Positions 1 to 9,120 are shown, counted from the first letter of the stretch. The stretch: 64,000 nt of DNA from Microbacterium oxydans (GCF_026559675.1 NZ_CP092891.1:3410001-3474000); one strand, 5' to 3'. A program made the numbers and translations. The notes: generated by a model not told the origin, from the letters alone.

Positions 1-1059
1 CACGATGTTCGCGTTGTCGCGCTCGGCGAAGACCCGGATCGTCTGGAAGTCGTCGGCGAACACCGCGACCCCGGTCCGTGCGGTGTTGATCCGCGGTTCG
101 GCACCCTCGGCGCCCTCGCCCGCGGCATCCGCCCTGGCGTTCTCCAGGTAGCTGCGGCTCATACCGGATGCGGCGTTCGCGAACCAGTTCACGCTGACCT
201 CGAGCAGGATCTTCTCGAGCGGCACGAGAGACGTGCCGTTGCCGAACGAGTTGAACAGCTCGCTGTAGGCGAGCAGTCCGACCGGGGAGTCGCTGATCCC
301 CACCGACACGGTCTGCGGGCGCGAGGCGTTCATCGCGTTGTACCCGCCGACCGACTGGAACCACTGCATGTGCTCGAGGCCGGCGTAGTCCGCGGGCTCC
401 AGCTTCTCGAACTCCGCGGGGTCGCCCGAGGGGAACGAGAACAGCTGCAGCACGTGCAGTCCGAGGAAGCCCTCCGGTTCCCGCAGCCCCAGCTCGCGGG
501 CGACCATGGCGCCGTTGTCGGAACCGTGGATGCCGTAGCTGTCGTAGCCGAGTCCGCGCATGAGGCGGTCGTAGGCCTCGGCGACCCGGGCGGTCGTCCA
601 CCCGGCGGAGGCGAGCGGCTGCGAGAAGCCGTAGCCCGGAGCATCGGGGATCACGACGTCGAACGCGTCCTCCGCCCGACCGCCATGTGCCACCGGGTCG
701 ACGAGCCGGTCGATCAGGTCGAGGTAGTCGATGGAGGAGCCGGGATAGGTGTGCGCGAGCAGCAGCGGCGTCGCGCCCTCGTGGGCCGAGCGCACGTGGA
801 GGAAGTGGATCGTCTGGCCGTCGATCTCGGTGGTGAGATGCGGGACCGCGTTGATCCGCTCCTGGGCGGCGGCCCAGTCGAAGTCGCGCCAGGCGGCGAT
901 GGCCTCGCGCAGGTAGGAGTTGGGGGTGCCGGCATCCCAGTCATCCGTCGGCGAGGGCTGCGGAAGGCGGGTGCGGGCGAGACGATCCTGGAGATCGGCG
1001 ACCTCGGCGGCGGAGACCGAGACGGTGAAGGGGCGGAAGGTGAGCGTCGTGTTGTCCAT
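1..1059 (-). CDS. Epoxide hydrolase, alpha/beta-hydrolase fold (3' end cut by window edge)
   Basis: Likely hydrolyses an epoxide or related ester in the cytoplasm. 353 codons are visible and no stop is reached. The N-terminus (residues 10-60) looks like the EHN domain typical of microsomal-type epoxide hydrolases. An alpha/beta-hydrolase core follows, with oxyanion-hole motif HTYPG at 103-107 (family HGWPG) and nucleophile elbow GSDNGA at 179-184, where Asp181 is the expected nucleophile (family GDWG). The acid and His of the triad lie outside or were not assigned. The start is ATG 1059 because TACCTT sits 6 nt upstream. The gene is divergent from a WYL regulator, with a palindrome between them. 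The substrate cannot be inferred. Confidence 0.85.
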   Translation of the reverse strand, partial: MDNTTLTFRPFTVSVSAAEVADLQDRLARTRLPQPSPTDDWDAGTPNSYLREAIAAWRDFDWAAAQERINAVPHLTTEIDGQTIHFLHVRSAHEGATPLLLAHTYPGSSIDYLDLIDRLVDPVAHGGRAEDAFDVVIPDAPGYGFSQPLASAGWTTARVAEAYDRLMRGLGYDSYGIHGSDNGAMVARELGLREPEGFLGLHVLQLFSFPSGDPAEFEKLEPADYAGLEHMQWFQSVGGYNAMNASRPQTVSVGISDSPVGLLAYSELFNSFGNGTSLVPLEKILLEVSVNWFANAASGMSRSYLENARADAAGEGAEGAEPRINTARTGVAVFADDFQTIRVFAERDNANIV

Positions 1060-1065
1060 ATCTCG

Positions 1066-1071
1066 AAGGTA
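1066..1071 (-). promoter_or_regulatory. -10 element TACCTT of leaderless epoxide hydrolase promoter
   Basis: TACCTT lies 6 nt before ATG 1059, so transcription should begin at or next to the start codon. Confidence 0.55.
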
Positions 1072-1077
1072 CGAGCG

Positions 1078-1102
1078 CATTAGGTTGGATCTGTTCCTAA
1101 TG
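1078..1102. promoter_or_regulatory. Inverted repeat, candidate operator of the WYL regulator
   Basis: Perfect 7-bp arms CATTAGG and CCTAATG are separated by 11 bp, centred at 1090. It lies between the divergent epoxide hydrolase and WYL regulator genes, just upstream of the hydrolase -10 and covering its probable -35. Binding by the neighbouring regulator is an inference. Confidence 0.55.
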
Positions 1103-1128
1103 GATGGATGACTTCTCGAGGAGTTCCG

Positions 1129-2088
1129 ATGGCCGATCCGACGGCTCGACTGCTCTCCCTGCTGGCACTGCTGCAGACCGGCCCGGAGCGCTCCGGGAGT
1201 GATCTCGCCGCGCGCCTCGGCGTCTCCTCCCGCACGGTGCGGCACGACATCGAGCGGCTGCGCGACCTCGGCTATCCGGTCGACGCCACGAGAGGTTCCG
1301 TCGGCGGATACCGTCTGGGCGCGGGCGGCCGCCTCCCTCCGCTGCTCCTGGACGACGAGGAGGCGGTGGCGGTCACGGTCGGCCTTCGCGCCGCAGCCGG
1401 CATCTCGGGGGTCGCGGAGTCGGGGGCCAGGGCGCTCGCCAAGCTCGAACAGGTGCTGCCCTCGCACCTGCGCCCCACGGTCGACGCCCTTCGCTCCAGC
1501 GTCGACCGCGCCCCGGAGAACAACGACACGGATGCCCCCGATCCCGAGGTCGACGCCGCGGCGCTGCAGGCGATCGCGAGCGCGATCCGCAACGAGGAGT
1601 GGCTGCGCTTCGACTACGAGGGCACGCCGGTGCTCGCCGAGCCGTACCGCCTGCTCACCTGGCACCGACGCTGGTACCTCGTGGCGCGCGATGCGGACAG
1701 CACCGAGTGGGGCACGTACCGCGTCGACTGGATGGAGCTGCGGATGCCGACGCGTCGCCGCTTCGATCCGCAGCCGCTGCCCGGGGGCGACTACACGGCG
1801 TTCGCGATGCGGACCATCGCCGTGAGCGGCTGGGTCGTGCACGCCCGACTCCGCATCGACGCGCCCGCCGAGGCCGTGCTCGCGCGGATCCACGCCGCGG
1901 TCGGCGTGGTCGAACCGGTCGACGACGAGCACTGCATCCTCGTGACCGGCGCGGACAGCCTCGACACCGTCGCCGCGTACATCGGGATGCTGATGATGGA
2001 CTTCACGGTCGAGAGCCCGCCCGAGCTGCTCCCCCGCCTGCAGCTGCTCTCCGAGCGCTACGCGCGCGCCGTGGCCGGAAGCACATGA
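1129..2088 (+). CDS. WYL-domain helix-turn-helix transcriptional regulator (YafY/DeoR-like)
   Basis: A 319-residue DNA-binding regulator. Residues 1-60 form a winged helix (recognition segment near SSRTVRHDIERL). A WYL domain follows in the middle (WYLVA after YRLLTWHRR), then the WCX C-terminal extension common in YafY-type regulators. I chose ATG 1129 over the in-frame ATG at 1108 because GAGGAG at 1118-1123 is a good ribosome site 5 nt before it. WYL domains usually sense a small ligand or nucleic acid. The divergent epoxide hydrolase and the palindrome at 1078-1102 are the likely targets. Confidence 0.88.
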   Translation: MADPTARLLSLLALLQTGPERSGSDLAARLGVSSRTVRHDIERLRDLGYPVDATRGSVGGYRLGAGGRLPPLLLDDEEAVAVTVGLRAAAGISGVAESGARALAKLEQVLPSHLRPTVDALRSSVDRAPENNDTDAPDPEVDAAALQAIASAIRNEEWLRFDYEGTPVLAEPYRLLTWHRRWYLVARDADSTEWGTYRVDWMELRMPTRRRFDPQPLPGGDYTAFAMRTIAVSGWVVHARLRIDAPAEAVLARIHAAVGVVEPVDDEHCILVTGADSLDTVAAYIGMLMMDFTVESPPELLPRLQLLSERYARAVAGST

Positions 2089-2091
2089 GAA

Positions 2092-2124
2092 GACCCCGCC
2101 GGCCTGCATGAGGCCGACGGGGTC
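2092..2124. terminator. Hairpin terminator between convergent WYL regulator and glyQS
   Basis: A 14-position stem (GACCCCGCCGGCCT against AGGCCGACGGGGTC, one mismatch) has loop GCATG. It lies 3 nt after the regulator stop and before the glyQS stop, and could serve both strands. There is no T run. Confidence 0.7.
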
Positions 2125-2138
2125 CGGATGAAGCGTGC

Positions 2139-3524
2139 TCAGGCGCCGCGCAGGCGCTCCGCGAGGTACGCGTGCAGCTCGTCGATCGAGACGCGCTCCT
2201 GCGCCATGGTGTCGCGGTCGCGCACCGTGACGGCACGGTCGTCGAGCGAGTCGAAGTCGACCGTGACGCAGAAGGGGGTGCCGATCTCGTCCTGGCGACG
2301 GTAGCGACGGCCGATCGCACCGGCGTCGTCGAAGTCCACGGCCCAGGAGCTGCGGAGCGTGTCGGCGACCTCGCGGGCGAGCGGCGAGAGCTTCTCGTTG
2401 CGCGACAGCGGCAGGACGGCGGCCTTGACCGGAGCGAGGCGCGGGTCGAGCCGGAGCACGGTGCGCACGTCGGTGCCGCCCTTGGCGTTCGGCACCTGCT
2501 CCTCGACATAGGCGTCGACGAGGAAGGCCATCATCGCGCGGGTGAGGCCGAACGACGGCTCGATCACGTACGGCGTGTAGCGCTCGCCCGTGGCCTGGTC
2601 GAAGTACGTCAGGCTCTGACCCGAGGCCTCGCTGTGGCTGGAGAGGTCGTAGTCGGTGCGGTTGGCGACACCCATGAGCTCGCCCCACTCCTTGCCCGCG
2701 AAGCCGAACTTGTACTCGACGTCGATCGTGCCGGCCGAATAGTGCGCGCGGTCGTCTTCGGGCACGTCGAACTGACGCATGTTCTCGGGGTCGATGCCGA
2801 GGTCGATGAACCAGTTCCAGCAGGCCTCGACCCAGTGCTCGAACCACTCCTGCGCCTCGGCCGGCGGCGTGAAGAACTCGATCTCCATCTGCTCGAACTC
2901 GCGGGTGCGGAAGATGAAGTTCCCGGGGGTGATCTCGTTGCGGAACGCCTTGCCGACCTGGCCGATGCCGAACGGCGGCTTCTTGCGGCTCGCGGTGAGC
3001 ACGTTCGAGAAGTTCACGAAGATGCCCTGCGCGGTCTCGGGGCGCAGGAAGTAGAGGCCCGACTCGTCGTCGACGACGCCGAGGTAGGTCTTCACGAGAC
3101 CCGAGAACGCCTTGGGCTCGGTGTACTGGCCCTTGGTGCCGCAGTTCGGGCACGGGATGTCGGCGAGACCGTTCTCGGCCTTGCGCCCCTTGCGCGCCTC
3201 GAAGTCCTCGATGAGGTTGTCGGCACGGAAGCGCTTGTGGCACTGCAGGCACTCGACCAGCGGGTCGGTGAACGTCGCGACGTGGCCCGACGCCTCCCAC
3301 ACGCGCTTGGGGAGGATGATGCTCGAGTCCAGGCCCACCATGTCGCCACGGCCGCGCACGAACGTCTGCCACCACTGGCGACGGATGTTCTCCTTGAGCT
3401 CCGTTCCGAGGGGGCCGTAGTCCCAGGCCGATCGAGAACCGCCGTAGATCTCACCCGCTTGGAACACGAACCCGCGGTGGCGGGCGAGGGCGATGACCTT
3501 GTCGAGGCGGGACTGTTCGGCCAT
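2139..3524 (-). CDS. glyQS: Glycyl-tRNA synthetase, single-chain alpha2 type
   Basis: Charges tRNA-Gly with glycine in the cytoplasm; essential. At 461 residues it matches the short bacterial alpha2 form rather than the alpha2beta2 GlyQ/GlyS enzyme. It shows class II motif 2 ([14 protein letters not shown]), motif 3 (PSFGLTR), and Cys pairs CLQC and CPNC that probably bind zinc in the inserted domain. ATG 3524 was chosen because GGAG precedes it; an in-frame extension to 3572 looks non-coding. The gene is monocistronic and convergent with the WYL regulator. Confidence 0.97.
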   Translation of the reverse strand: MAEQSRLDKVIALARHRGFVFQAGEIYGGSRSAWDYGPLGTELKENIRRQWWQTFVRGRGDMVGLDSSIILPKRVWEASGHVATFTDPLVECLQCHKRFRADNLIEDFEARKGRKAENGLADIPCPNCGTKGQYTEPKAFSGLVKTYLGVVDDESGLYFLRPETAQGIFVNFSNVLTASRKKPPFGIGQVGKAFRNEITPGNFIFRTREFEQMEIEFFTPPAEAQEWFEHWVEACWNWFIDLGIDPENMRQFDVPEDDRAHYSAGTIDVEYKFGFAGKEWGELMGVANRTDYDLSSHSEASGQSLTYFDQATGERYTPYVIEPSFGLTRAMMAFLVDAYVEEQVPNAKGGTDVRTVLRLDPRLAPVKAAVLPLSRNEKLSPLAREVADTLRSSWAVDFDDAGAIGRRYRRQDEIGTPFCVTVDFDSLDDRAVTVRDRDTMAQERVSIDELHAYLAERLRGA

Positions 3525-3626
3525 GGTGGCTCCAATGGTCGGATGCGGGAGGAGACCCGTGAATACGGGCATCTCATTCTATCCGTGGTTCCCGCGCGCT
3601 CCCTGGCCCCGGCGGCTGCGTCGGAG

Positions 3627-3632
3627 TACCGT
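3627..3632 (+). promoter_or_regulatory. -10 element TACCGT of leaderless POT transporter promoter
   Basis: TACCGT lies 7 nt before ATG 3640. It fixes that ATG as the start rather than an upstream in-frame ATG at 3493 that would overlap glyQS. Confidence 0.5.
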
Positions 3633-3639
3633 CCTTGGG

Positions 3640-5109
3640 ATGAGCACTGCAGCGCGGACACCCCCGGCCCGCAACGACGACACCCGCTTCTTCGGGCAGC
3701 CTTGGGCACTGGTGCACATCTTCGGCGTGGAGATGTGGGAGCGCTTCAGCTTCTACGGCATGCAGGGCATCCTGCTCATCTACCTGTACTACTCGGTGTC
3801 GCAGGGCGGTCTCGGCATCCCCGAGGTGGTCGCCGGCGGCATCGTGGGTGCCTACGGAGGGTCGGTCTATCTGTCGACGATCCTCGGCGCCTGGCTCGCC
3901 GACCGGCTGTTCGGCTCGGAACGGGTGCTGTTCGTCAGCGCGATCGTGATCGTCGCGGGCCACGTCGCCCTCGCCCTCCTCCCCGGATTCGTCGGCGTGG
4001 GCGTCGGCCTGGTGCTGGTCGCGCTCGGTTCCGGCGGCCTCAAGGCGAACGCGACCTCGGTCGTCGGCAGCCTCTACAGCCCCGAGGACCCGCGCCGGGA
4101 TGCCGGCTTCTCGCTGTTCTACCTGGGCATCAACCTCGGCGCCTTCCTGGGACCGATCCTCACCGGCATCCTGCAGTCGACCCTCGGCTTCCACTACGGC
4201 TTCGGGCTGGCGGCCATCGGCATGACCCTCGGTCTCATCCAGTACGCGTTCGGTCGCAGAGCCCTGCCCGCGTCGGTGCGCGAGGTGCCGAACCCGCTCC
4301 CGAAGAAGCGCTATCCCCTCGTCGCGATCATCGCCGCCGCCGCGATCGTGCTCATCGCCGTGCTCGTCCTCGTCGGTCTGATCCGCGCGGACAACCTCGC
4401 GAGCCTCGTCATCTACGGCACGATCATCGCCGCGATCGCGTACTTCGCGGTGATCCTCTCGAGCCGCCGCATCGACGCCACCGAGCGCTCACGCGTCTGG
4501 GGCTTCCTGCCCCTGTTCGTCACCAGCGTCGCCTTCTGGTCGCTCTACCAGCAGCAGTTCACCGTGCTGACCGTCTACTCCGACCAGCGCCTGGACCGGC
4601 ACATCTTCGGGATCACGATGCCGGTCTCCTGGGTGCAGTCGATCAACCCGGTCTTCATCATCATCCTGTCCGGCGTCTTCGCCGCGATCTGGACCCGTCT
4701 GGGGAAGCGCCAGCCGTCCACCCCCACCAAGTTCGCCCTGGGAGCGATCATCATGGGAGCGGCATTCCTGCTGTTCCTCCCCTTCGCCGGCGGCGGGAAG
4801 AACTCCACCCCGCTGCTCGCGATCGTCGGCATCCTGTTCGTGTTCACGGTCGCCGAACTGCTCATCTCGCCCGTCGGGCTCTCGGTGGCGACGAAGCTCG
4901 CGCCCGCCGCGTTCCACACGCAGATGGTCGCGCTGTTCTTCCTGTCGATCGCGCTCGGCACCGCGATCTCCGGATGGCTCGTGCAGTTCTACGACCCGAA
5001 GAACGAGGTCCCGTACTTCTCGATCCTCGGCGGCATCGCGATCGTCGTCGGCATCGGACTGCTGCTGAGCGTGAAGCCCGTGCTGAAGCTCATGCGCGGG
5101 GTGCGCTGA
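3640..5109 (+). CDS. POT/PTR2-family proton-coupled di/tripeptide transporter
   Basis: A 489-residue inner-membrane symporter (MFS superfamily) that imports di- and tripeptides with protons. It carries the family ExxER motif (GVEMWERFSFYG) in helix 1 and the second PTR2 signature (FSLFYLGINLGAFLGP) in helix 5. About 14 hydrophobic segments are visible, ending in a short basic tail. It stands alone, with the leaderless promoter described separately, and is convergent with the acetyltransferase downstream. Peptide preference cannot be read from the sequence. Confidence 0.93.
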   Translation: MSTAARTPPARNDDTRFFGQPWALVHIFGVEMWERFSFYGMQGILLIYLYYSVSQGGLGIPEVVAGGIVGAYGGSVYLSTILGAWLADRLFGSERVLFVSAIVIVAGHVALALLPGFVGVGVGLVLVALGSGGLKANATSVVGSLYSPEDPRRDAGFSLFYLGINLGAFLGPILTGILQSTLGFHYGFGLAAIGMTLGLIQYAFGRRALPASVREVPNPLPKKRYPLVAIIAAAAIVLIAVLVLVGLIRADNLASLVIYGTIIAAIAYFAVILSSRRIDATERSRVWGFLPLFVTSVAFWSLYQQQFTVLTVYSDQRLDRHIFGITMPVSWVQSINPVFIIILSGVFAAIWTRLGKRQPSTPTKFALGAIIMGAAFLLFLPFAGGGKNSTPLLAIVGILFVFTVAELLISPVGLSVATKLAPAAFHTQMVALFFLSIALGTAISGWLVQFYDPKNEVPYFSILGGIAIVVGIGLLLSVKPVLKLMRGVR

Positions 5110-5127
5110 GCACCACCGGCAGGAGGA

Positions 5128-5817
5128 TCACGCCGTGAAGAGGTACCCGCGCTCGTTGTCGTAGCCGGCGACCTTCAGGCCGCTGCCGAGCAGGCCCTCC
5201 ATCTGCGCGCGCAGGCGGAGGCGCCACTCGTGGGCGGCCTCCGGGTCGGACACGCGCAGCGACTCGATGTCGGCAGGGATCTCGAGGGTCTCGACGACCG
5301 CGTCGTCGGCCGGCGGCTTGGCGATGTCGGCGAGGGCCCATTCGACGTCGAGACGGTCACTCTCATCGCCCGCGTCACCGCCGCCGAAGATGCCGTAGCG
5401 GTTGACCGAGTAGCCGGTCGCGCGTGCGCCCAGCACGGTGAAGAAGAAGTGCGCGTTGCGCGCCACGAGCGGATCGAACACCCAGGTGATGCGGCCGACG
5501 TCGCGCGAGAACGCCCACTGCCGCTGGTGCTCCTTGAGCTCGCGCCCCCAGCCGCGGCCGCGGTACTCGGGCAGCAGCGCCGTGATGTGCGAGTGCATCG
5601 CACGCCGGGCGGGCTCGCCGAAGAACGCGATCGACGCGCCGACCATGCGCTCGTCGTCGCCCTCGCCGTCGAAGAAGCCGACGACGTAGTTGCCCGACTG
5701 CTGCAGGGCGCGCAGGGTGCCGGCATCCACCACGCGCTGCGGACCCCGGATGGAGTCGAGCAGGCCCTGCGCGTCGAGGATGAGTTCAACGGTGTCGAGG
5801 TCACGGATGGTTCGCAC
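5128..5817 (-). CDS. GNAT-family N-acetyltransferase
   Basis: A 229-residue acetyl-CoA-dependent acetyltransferase of unknown substrate. The acetyl-CoA pyrophosphate loop is visible as LLPEYRGRGWGRELK (R/QxxGxG/A type) in the middle of the protein, followed by a conserved-looking WVFDPLVARNAHFFFTVLGA segment. GTG 5817 was chosen because it opens the sequence MRTIRDLD. Upstream, CAGACT sits 6 nt away, resembling the leaderless -10 layout but without the first T. It is 47 nt downstream of the hydroxy-acid oxidase gene and may be co-transcribed with it. Confidence 0.85.
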   Translation of the reverse strand: MRTIRDLDTVELILDAQGLLDSIRGPQRVVDAGTLRALQQSGNYVVGFFDGEGDDERMVGASIAFFGEPARRAMHSHITALLPEYRGRGWGRELKEHQRQWAFSRDVGRITWVFDPLVARNAHFFFTVLGARATGYSVNRYGIFGGGDAGDESDRLDVEWALADIAKPPADDAVVETLEIPADIESLRVSDPEAAHEWRLRLRAQMEGLLGSGLKVAGYDNERGYLFTA

Positions 5818-5864
5818 GCACCCAGTCTGCCCCTCCTCGGCCGGTTCGAGGAATCGGAAGTGCC

Positions 5865-7190
5865 TCAGACGCTGCGCAGCGCGCCGCGGTCGAGCTGCGC
5901 CACGGCGGTCAGACCCGCGAGACCGAGCGTGATGTCGAGCTCGGCGAGCACGTTCCGGACGACCTCGCGCACGCCCGTCTCTCCCGCGATGCCGAGGCCG
6001 TAGGCGTAGGGTCTGCCGAGCGCGACGACCGTGGCCCCGAGCGCGAGGGCGATCACGGCATCCGCGCCACCGCGCACCCCCGAGTCGAAGACGATCGGCA
6101 CCCGACCGGCCACGCGCTCCGCGATGTCGGGCAGCACGTCGAGAGTGGGAACCGACTGGTCGATCTGGCGACCGCCGTGGTTCGAGATCCAGATGCCGTC
6201 CATCCCGGCATCCAGTGCGGCCTGCGCATCGTCGGGGTGCACGATGCCCTTCAGGATGATCGGCAGGCTCGTCCACTCGCGGGCCTTCGCCAGGTCGCCC
6301 CAGGTGAGCGAAGGGGTGGAGAACACGTCGAGGAAGGTCTCCACCGCGGCTCTGGGCAGCGGGGAGCGCAAGTTGTCCCGCAGGGAGCCGCCGCCCGTGA
6401 GCGGTGCGCCCTTCCGGGCGATCGTGACGGCGGCGGCGACCGCCTTCGGGGTGACCCTGACTCCGGGCGCCGCGCTCTTCGGGGCGGCCGCGCGCTCGCG
6501 GACCAGCTGCTGGAACACCGGATCGCTCGTGTACTGCGCGATGCCCATCCCCCGCGTGAACGGCAGATACGCGAGATCGAGGTCGCGGGTGCGCCAGCCG
6601 AGGAGGTGCGTGTCGAGCGTCACGACGATCGCCTCGCATCCGGATGCCTCGGCGCGGGCGAGCAGCGAGCGGTTGAGGTCGTCCGAGGCGGACCAGTAGA
6701 GCTGGAACAGCCGGGAGCCGAGCGGCGTCTCCCGCGCGACCCGCTCCATCGGGAACGACGCCTGGTTCGAGAGCGTGTAGGGCACGCCGAGGGACGCCGC
6801 GGCCCGCGCGACCGCGAGATCGGCATCGGCGTGCGCCATCTCCATCACCCCGAGCGGCGCGAGCAGCAGGGGCGTGGGCCGGGTCGTGCCGAGGAACTCC
6901 ACACCCAGGTCGCGCTGCGCCACGTCACGCAGCGGCCGCGGCCACACCTGCCAGTGGCCGAACGCCGCCCGATTGGCGGCCATGGTGCGCTCGGCACCGG
7001 CGCCTCCGGCGACGTAGGCGAAGGCCTCGGCGCTCAGCGCTCTGCGGGCGGCGTCCTCCAGCGCGGCGGCGTCGACCGGCACCGCGGGCTTCGTCCCGCT
7101 GATGCCGGCGCGATAGATGTCGGACTGGGTGCGCCGGGAGATGCCCCGGCTCGCTGCGGGATCGTCCGGAGCGACGCTGCTCGTGACCAT
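5865..7190 (-). CDS. FMN-dependent alpha-hydroxy-acid oxidizing enzyme (lactate oxidase/2-monooxygenase-like)
   Basis: A 441-residue TIM-barrel flavoenzyme that oxidises an alpha-hydroxy acid such as lactate to the keto acid. It has the active-site His-Arg motif SNHGGRQ and the FMN phosphate-binding segment FDSGVRGGADAVIAL...GRPYAYGL. The N-terminal extension before the barrel and overall length fit the lactate 2-monooxygenase subgroup, but oxidase or dehydrogenase activity cannot be separated by eye. ATG 7190 is preferred over GTG 7196 because TAGCAT lies exactly 6 nt upstream. It is divergent from an MFS exporter. Confidence 0.88.
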   Translation of the reverse strand: MVTSSVAPDDPAASRGISRRTQSDIYRAGISGTKPAVPVDAAALEDAARRALSAEAFAYVAGGAGAERTMAANRAAFGHWQVWPRPLRDVAQRDLGVEFLGTTRPTPLLLAPLGVMEMAHADADLAVARAAASLGVPYTLSNQASFPMERVARETPLGSRLFQLYWSASDDLNRSLLARAEASGCEAIVVTLDTHLLGWRTRDLDLAYLPFTRGMGIAQYTSDPVFQQLVRERAAAPKSAAPGVRVTPKAVAAAVTIARKGAPLTGGGSLRDNLRSPLPRAAVETFLDVFSTPSLTWGDLAKAREWTSLPIILKGIVHPDDAQAALDAGMDGIWISNHGGRQIDQSVPTLDVLPDIAERVAGRVPIVFDSGVRGGADAVIALALGATVVALGRPYAYGLGIAGETGVREVVRNVLAELDITLGLAGLTAVAQLDRGALRSV

Positions 7191-7196
7191 GACCAC

Positions 7197-7202
7197 ATGC
7201 TA
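7197..7202 (-). promoter_or_regulatory. -10 element TAGCAT of hydroxy-acid oxidase promoter
   Basis: TAGCAT lies 6 nt before ATG 7190. It is back to back with the MFS promoter at 7240-7245, so the two -35 regions overlap. Confidence 0.55.
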
Positions 7203-7206
7203 GTCA

Positions 7207-7220
7207 GGGCCGATCGGCCC
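7207..7220. promoter_or_regulatory. Perfect 14-bp palindrome GGGCCGATCGGCCC, candidate shared operator
   Basis: It lies between the two divergent -10 elements at 7197-7202 and 7240-7245, over or next to both expected -35 regions, so one bound protein could control both genes. No regulator gene is adjacent. Confidence 0.45.
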
Positions 7221-7239
7221 CGCATCGCCCGATCGCCGA

Positions 7240-7245
7240 TAGCCT
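7240..7245 (+). promoter_or_regulatory. -10 element TAGCCT of MFS exporter promoter
   Basis: TAGCCT lies 6 nt before GTG 7252. Confidence 0.55.
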
Positions 7246-7251
7246 GAGCCC

Positions 7252-8694
7252 GTGGGTGCGAACGACGACAGAGCCAGGAAGCGGCTCTCCCACACCCCGC
7301 CGCGGTGGGCCGTCGTCGCGGTGCTCGCGTTCGCGGGGCTCTGCTCCTCGTTCATGTTCACCCTGGTCGTGCCGCTGCAGGCCGAGCTGCCCCGTCTGCT
7401 CGACGCCTCTCGCGAGGACACCACCTGGGTGGTCACGATCACGCTGCTCGTCGCCGCCGTCGCCACCCCGATCTCGGGTCGCCTGGGCGACATGTACGGC
7501 AAGCGCCGCGTCGTCACCGTCCTGCTGATCCTGCTGATCGTCGGCTCCCTCATCGCGGCCCTCTCCGGGTCGATCGTCGGCGTCATCATCGGGCGCGCGC
7601 TGCAGGGCGCCGTGACCGGCGTCGTGCCGCTCGGCATCGCCATCATGCGCGACGTGCTGCCACCCGAGCGCCTCGGCACCGCGGTGGCCCTGATGAGCGC
7701 CACGATGGGCGTCGGCGGTGCGATCGGGATGCCGGTGGCCGCTCTCCTCGCCGAGAACGCCGACTGGCACATGCTGTTCTGGCTCGCGGCCGCGCTCGGC
7801 GTGGTGGGCCTCGCGCTGGTCCTGGCCATCGTCCCGGAAGACGTGCTGCGCTTCCCCGGACGCCTCGACGTGCTCGGCGCGATCGGGCTCGCGATCGGCC
7901 TTACCGGCATCCTGCTCTTCGTCTCTCGCGGCGCCGAGTGGGGCTGGACCGCTCCCCTCACGCTCACCTGCATCATCGGCGGGGTCGTCGTGCTGCTGGT
8001 GTGGGGCTGGTACCAGCTGCGCACGAAGGACCCGCTGCTCGATCTGCGCGTGGCCGCCCGACCGGCGGTCCTCTTCACGAACATCGCGGCGATCGGCATG
8101 GGCTTCGCTCTCTTCGCCTCGAACGTGACGTTCCCGCAGCTGCTCGAGATGCCGATCGGCGCGGGGTACGGGTTCGGCCTCGACATGGTCGGCGCCTCCC
8201 TGGTGATCATGCCGGCGGGCCTCGTGATGATGGTCATCTCGCCGTTGTCCGGCTGGCTGGAGCGCACGGTCGGACCGCGGCCGCTGTTCACCGTCGGGGC
8301 CACCGCGATCGTGCTCGCCTACGTGCTCGTGCTGCTCTGGTCGAGCGAGGTGTGGCACATCTTCGTCGCCAACATCCTGATCGGCATCGGCATCGGGTTC
8401 ACGTTCGCCGCGATGCCGATGATCATCATGCGCTCGGTCCCGGCGAACGAGACCGGCGCCTCGAACGGGCTGAACGCGCTGTTCCGCTCGGTCGGCACCT
8501 CCAGCGCGTCCGCCGTGATGGGCGGCATCCTCGCGTCGATGAGCGTGCAGGTCGACGGTGTCGCCGTCCCGACGAGGGCCGCGTTCGACCTGTGCTTCTG
8601 GCTGGCCATCGCCGCCGGACTCATCGCCGTGGTGCTGTCGCTCTTCATCCCGAAGCAGCGGAGTTCCGAGCAGCACCCCTCGCTTCCGAGCTGA
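7252..8694 (+). CDS. MFS drug-efflux-type transporter (DHA2/EmrB-like)
   Basis: A 480-residue inner-membrane exporter. It has the MFS loop motif GRLGDMYGKRR between helices 2 and 3, and a helix-5 antiporter-like segment (LMSATMGVGGAIGMPVAALLA). The number of hydrophobic stretches (13-14 by eye) fits the 14-helix DHA2 branch of proton-driven multidrug exporters. The start is GTG 7252, set by TAGCCT 6 nt upstream. The substrate is unknown. It is divergent from the hydroxy-acid oxidase, with a palindrome between them. Confidence 0.88.
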   Translation: MGANDDRARKRLSHTPPRWAVVAVLAFAGLCSSFMFTLVVPLQAELPRLLDASREDTTWVVTITLLVAAVATPISGRLGDMYGKRRVVTVLLILLIVGSLIAALSGSIVGVIIGRALQGAVTGVVPLGIAIMRDVLPPERLGTAVALMSATMGVGGAIGMPVAALLAENADWHMLFWLAAALGVVGLALVLAIVPEDVLRFPGRLDVLGAIGLAIGLTGILLFVSRGAEWGWTAPLTLTCIIGGVVVLLVWGWYQLRTKDPLLDLRVAARPAVLFTNIAAIGMGFALFASNVTFPQLLEMPIGAGYGFGLDMVGASLVIMPAGLVMMVISPLSGWLERTVGPRPLFTVGATAIVLAYVLVLLWSSEVWHIFVANILIGIGIGFTFAAMPMIIMRSVPANETGASNGLNALFRSVGTSSASAVMGGILASMSVQVDGVAVPTRAAFDLCFWLAIAAGLIAVVLSLFIPKQRSSEQHPSLPS

Positions 8695-8712
8695 TCGCCC
8701 GGCGGACCCCGC

Positions 8713-9114
8713 TCAGCGGGAGATCGTGCGGGGGTCCGGATCGTCCTCGCGCGGCGCTCGCAGTCGGTCGGGGATCGGCCAGGCCAGGATGAACTGCGCG
8801 GTCGGCGGACGGGTCATGTCGCCGAAGTCGTCGATCTTCACCACGATCCGCCCCGGAGCGCCCTCCTCGTCGGGCGTCACCTCGAGGATGCGCACCCGCA
8901 GCGGACGGTCGCCCTCCCCCTCGAGCATCCACGGATCGGCCAGCCAGGAGATCCCGTGATCCTCCAACGCCGCCTCGGCATCGAGCCACTCGGTCGGGTC
9001 GGATGCCGGTCGGCCGAGCACGTCCACCGCGACCCAGTCGTCGCCGGCGGGGTGGATCCAGCCGAGCAGCTCGCCGTCGTCACGGCGGTGCGGGGTCCAG
9101 TCGGGGCGTGGCAT
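8713..9114 (-). CDS. Conserved-looking hypothetical protein, 133 residues
   Basis: A soluble protein, acidic and rich in Trp, Pro and Asp (WTPHRRDDGELLGWIHPAGDDWV near the N-terminus), with no membrane segment or signal peptide. I recognise no domain. It is supported as a real gene by the codon pattern and by TAGCAT placed 6 nt before ATG 9114. It is convergent with the MFS exporter; a small hairpin (CCCGCT/AGCGGG) overlaps its stop codon. Confidence 0.7.
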   Translation of the reverse strand: MPRPDWTPHRRDDGELLGWIHPAGDDWVAVDVLGRPASDPTEWLDAEAALEDHGISWLADPWMLEGEGDRPLRVRILEVTPDEEGAPGRIVVKIDDFGDMTRPPTAQFILAWPIPDRLRAPREDDPDPRTISR

Positions 9115-9120
9115 CCTTCG

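Noticed and set aside
3493..3639. Upstream in-frame ATG for the POT transporter
   Set aside because: It would overlap the glyQS start; TACCGT 7 nt before ATG 3640 sets the start.
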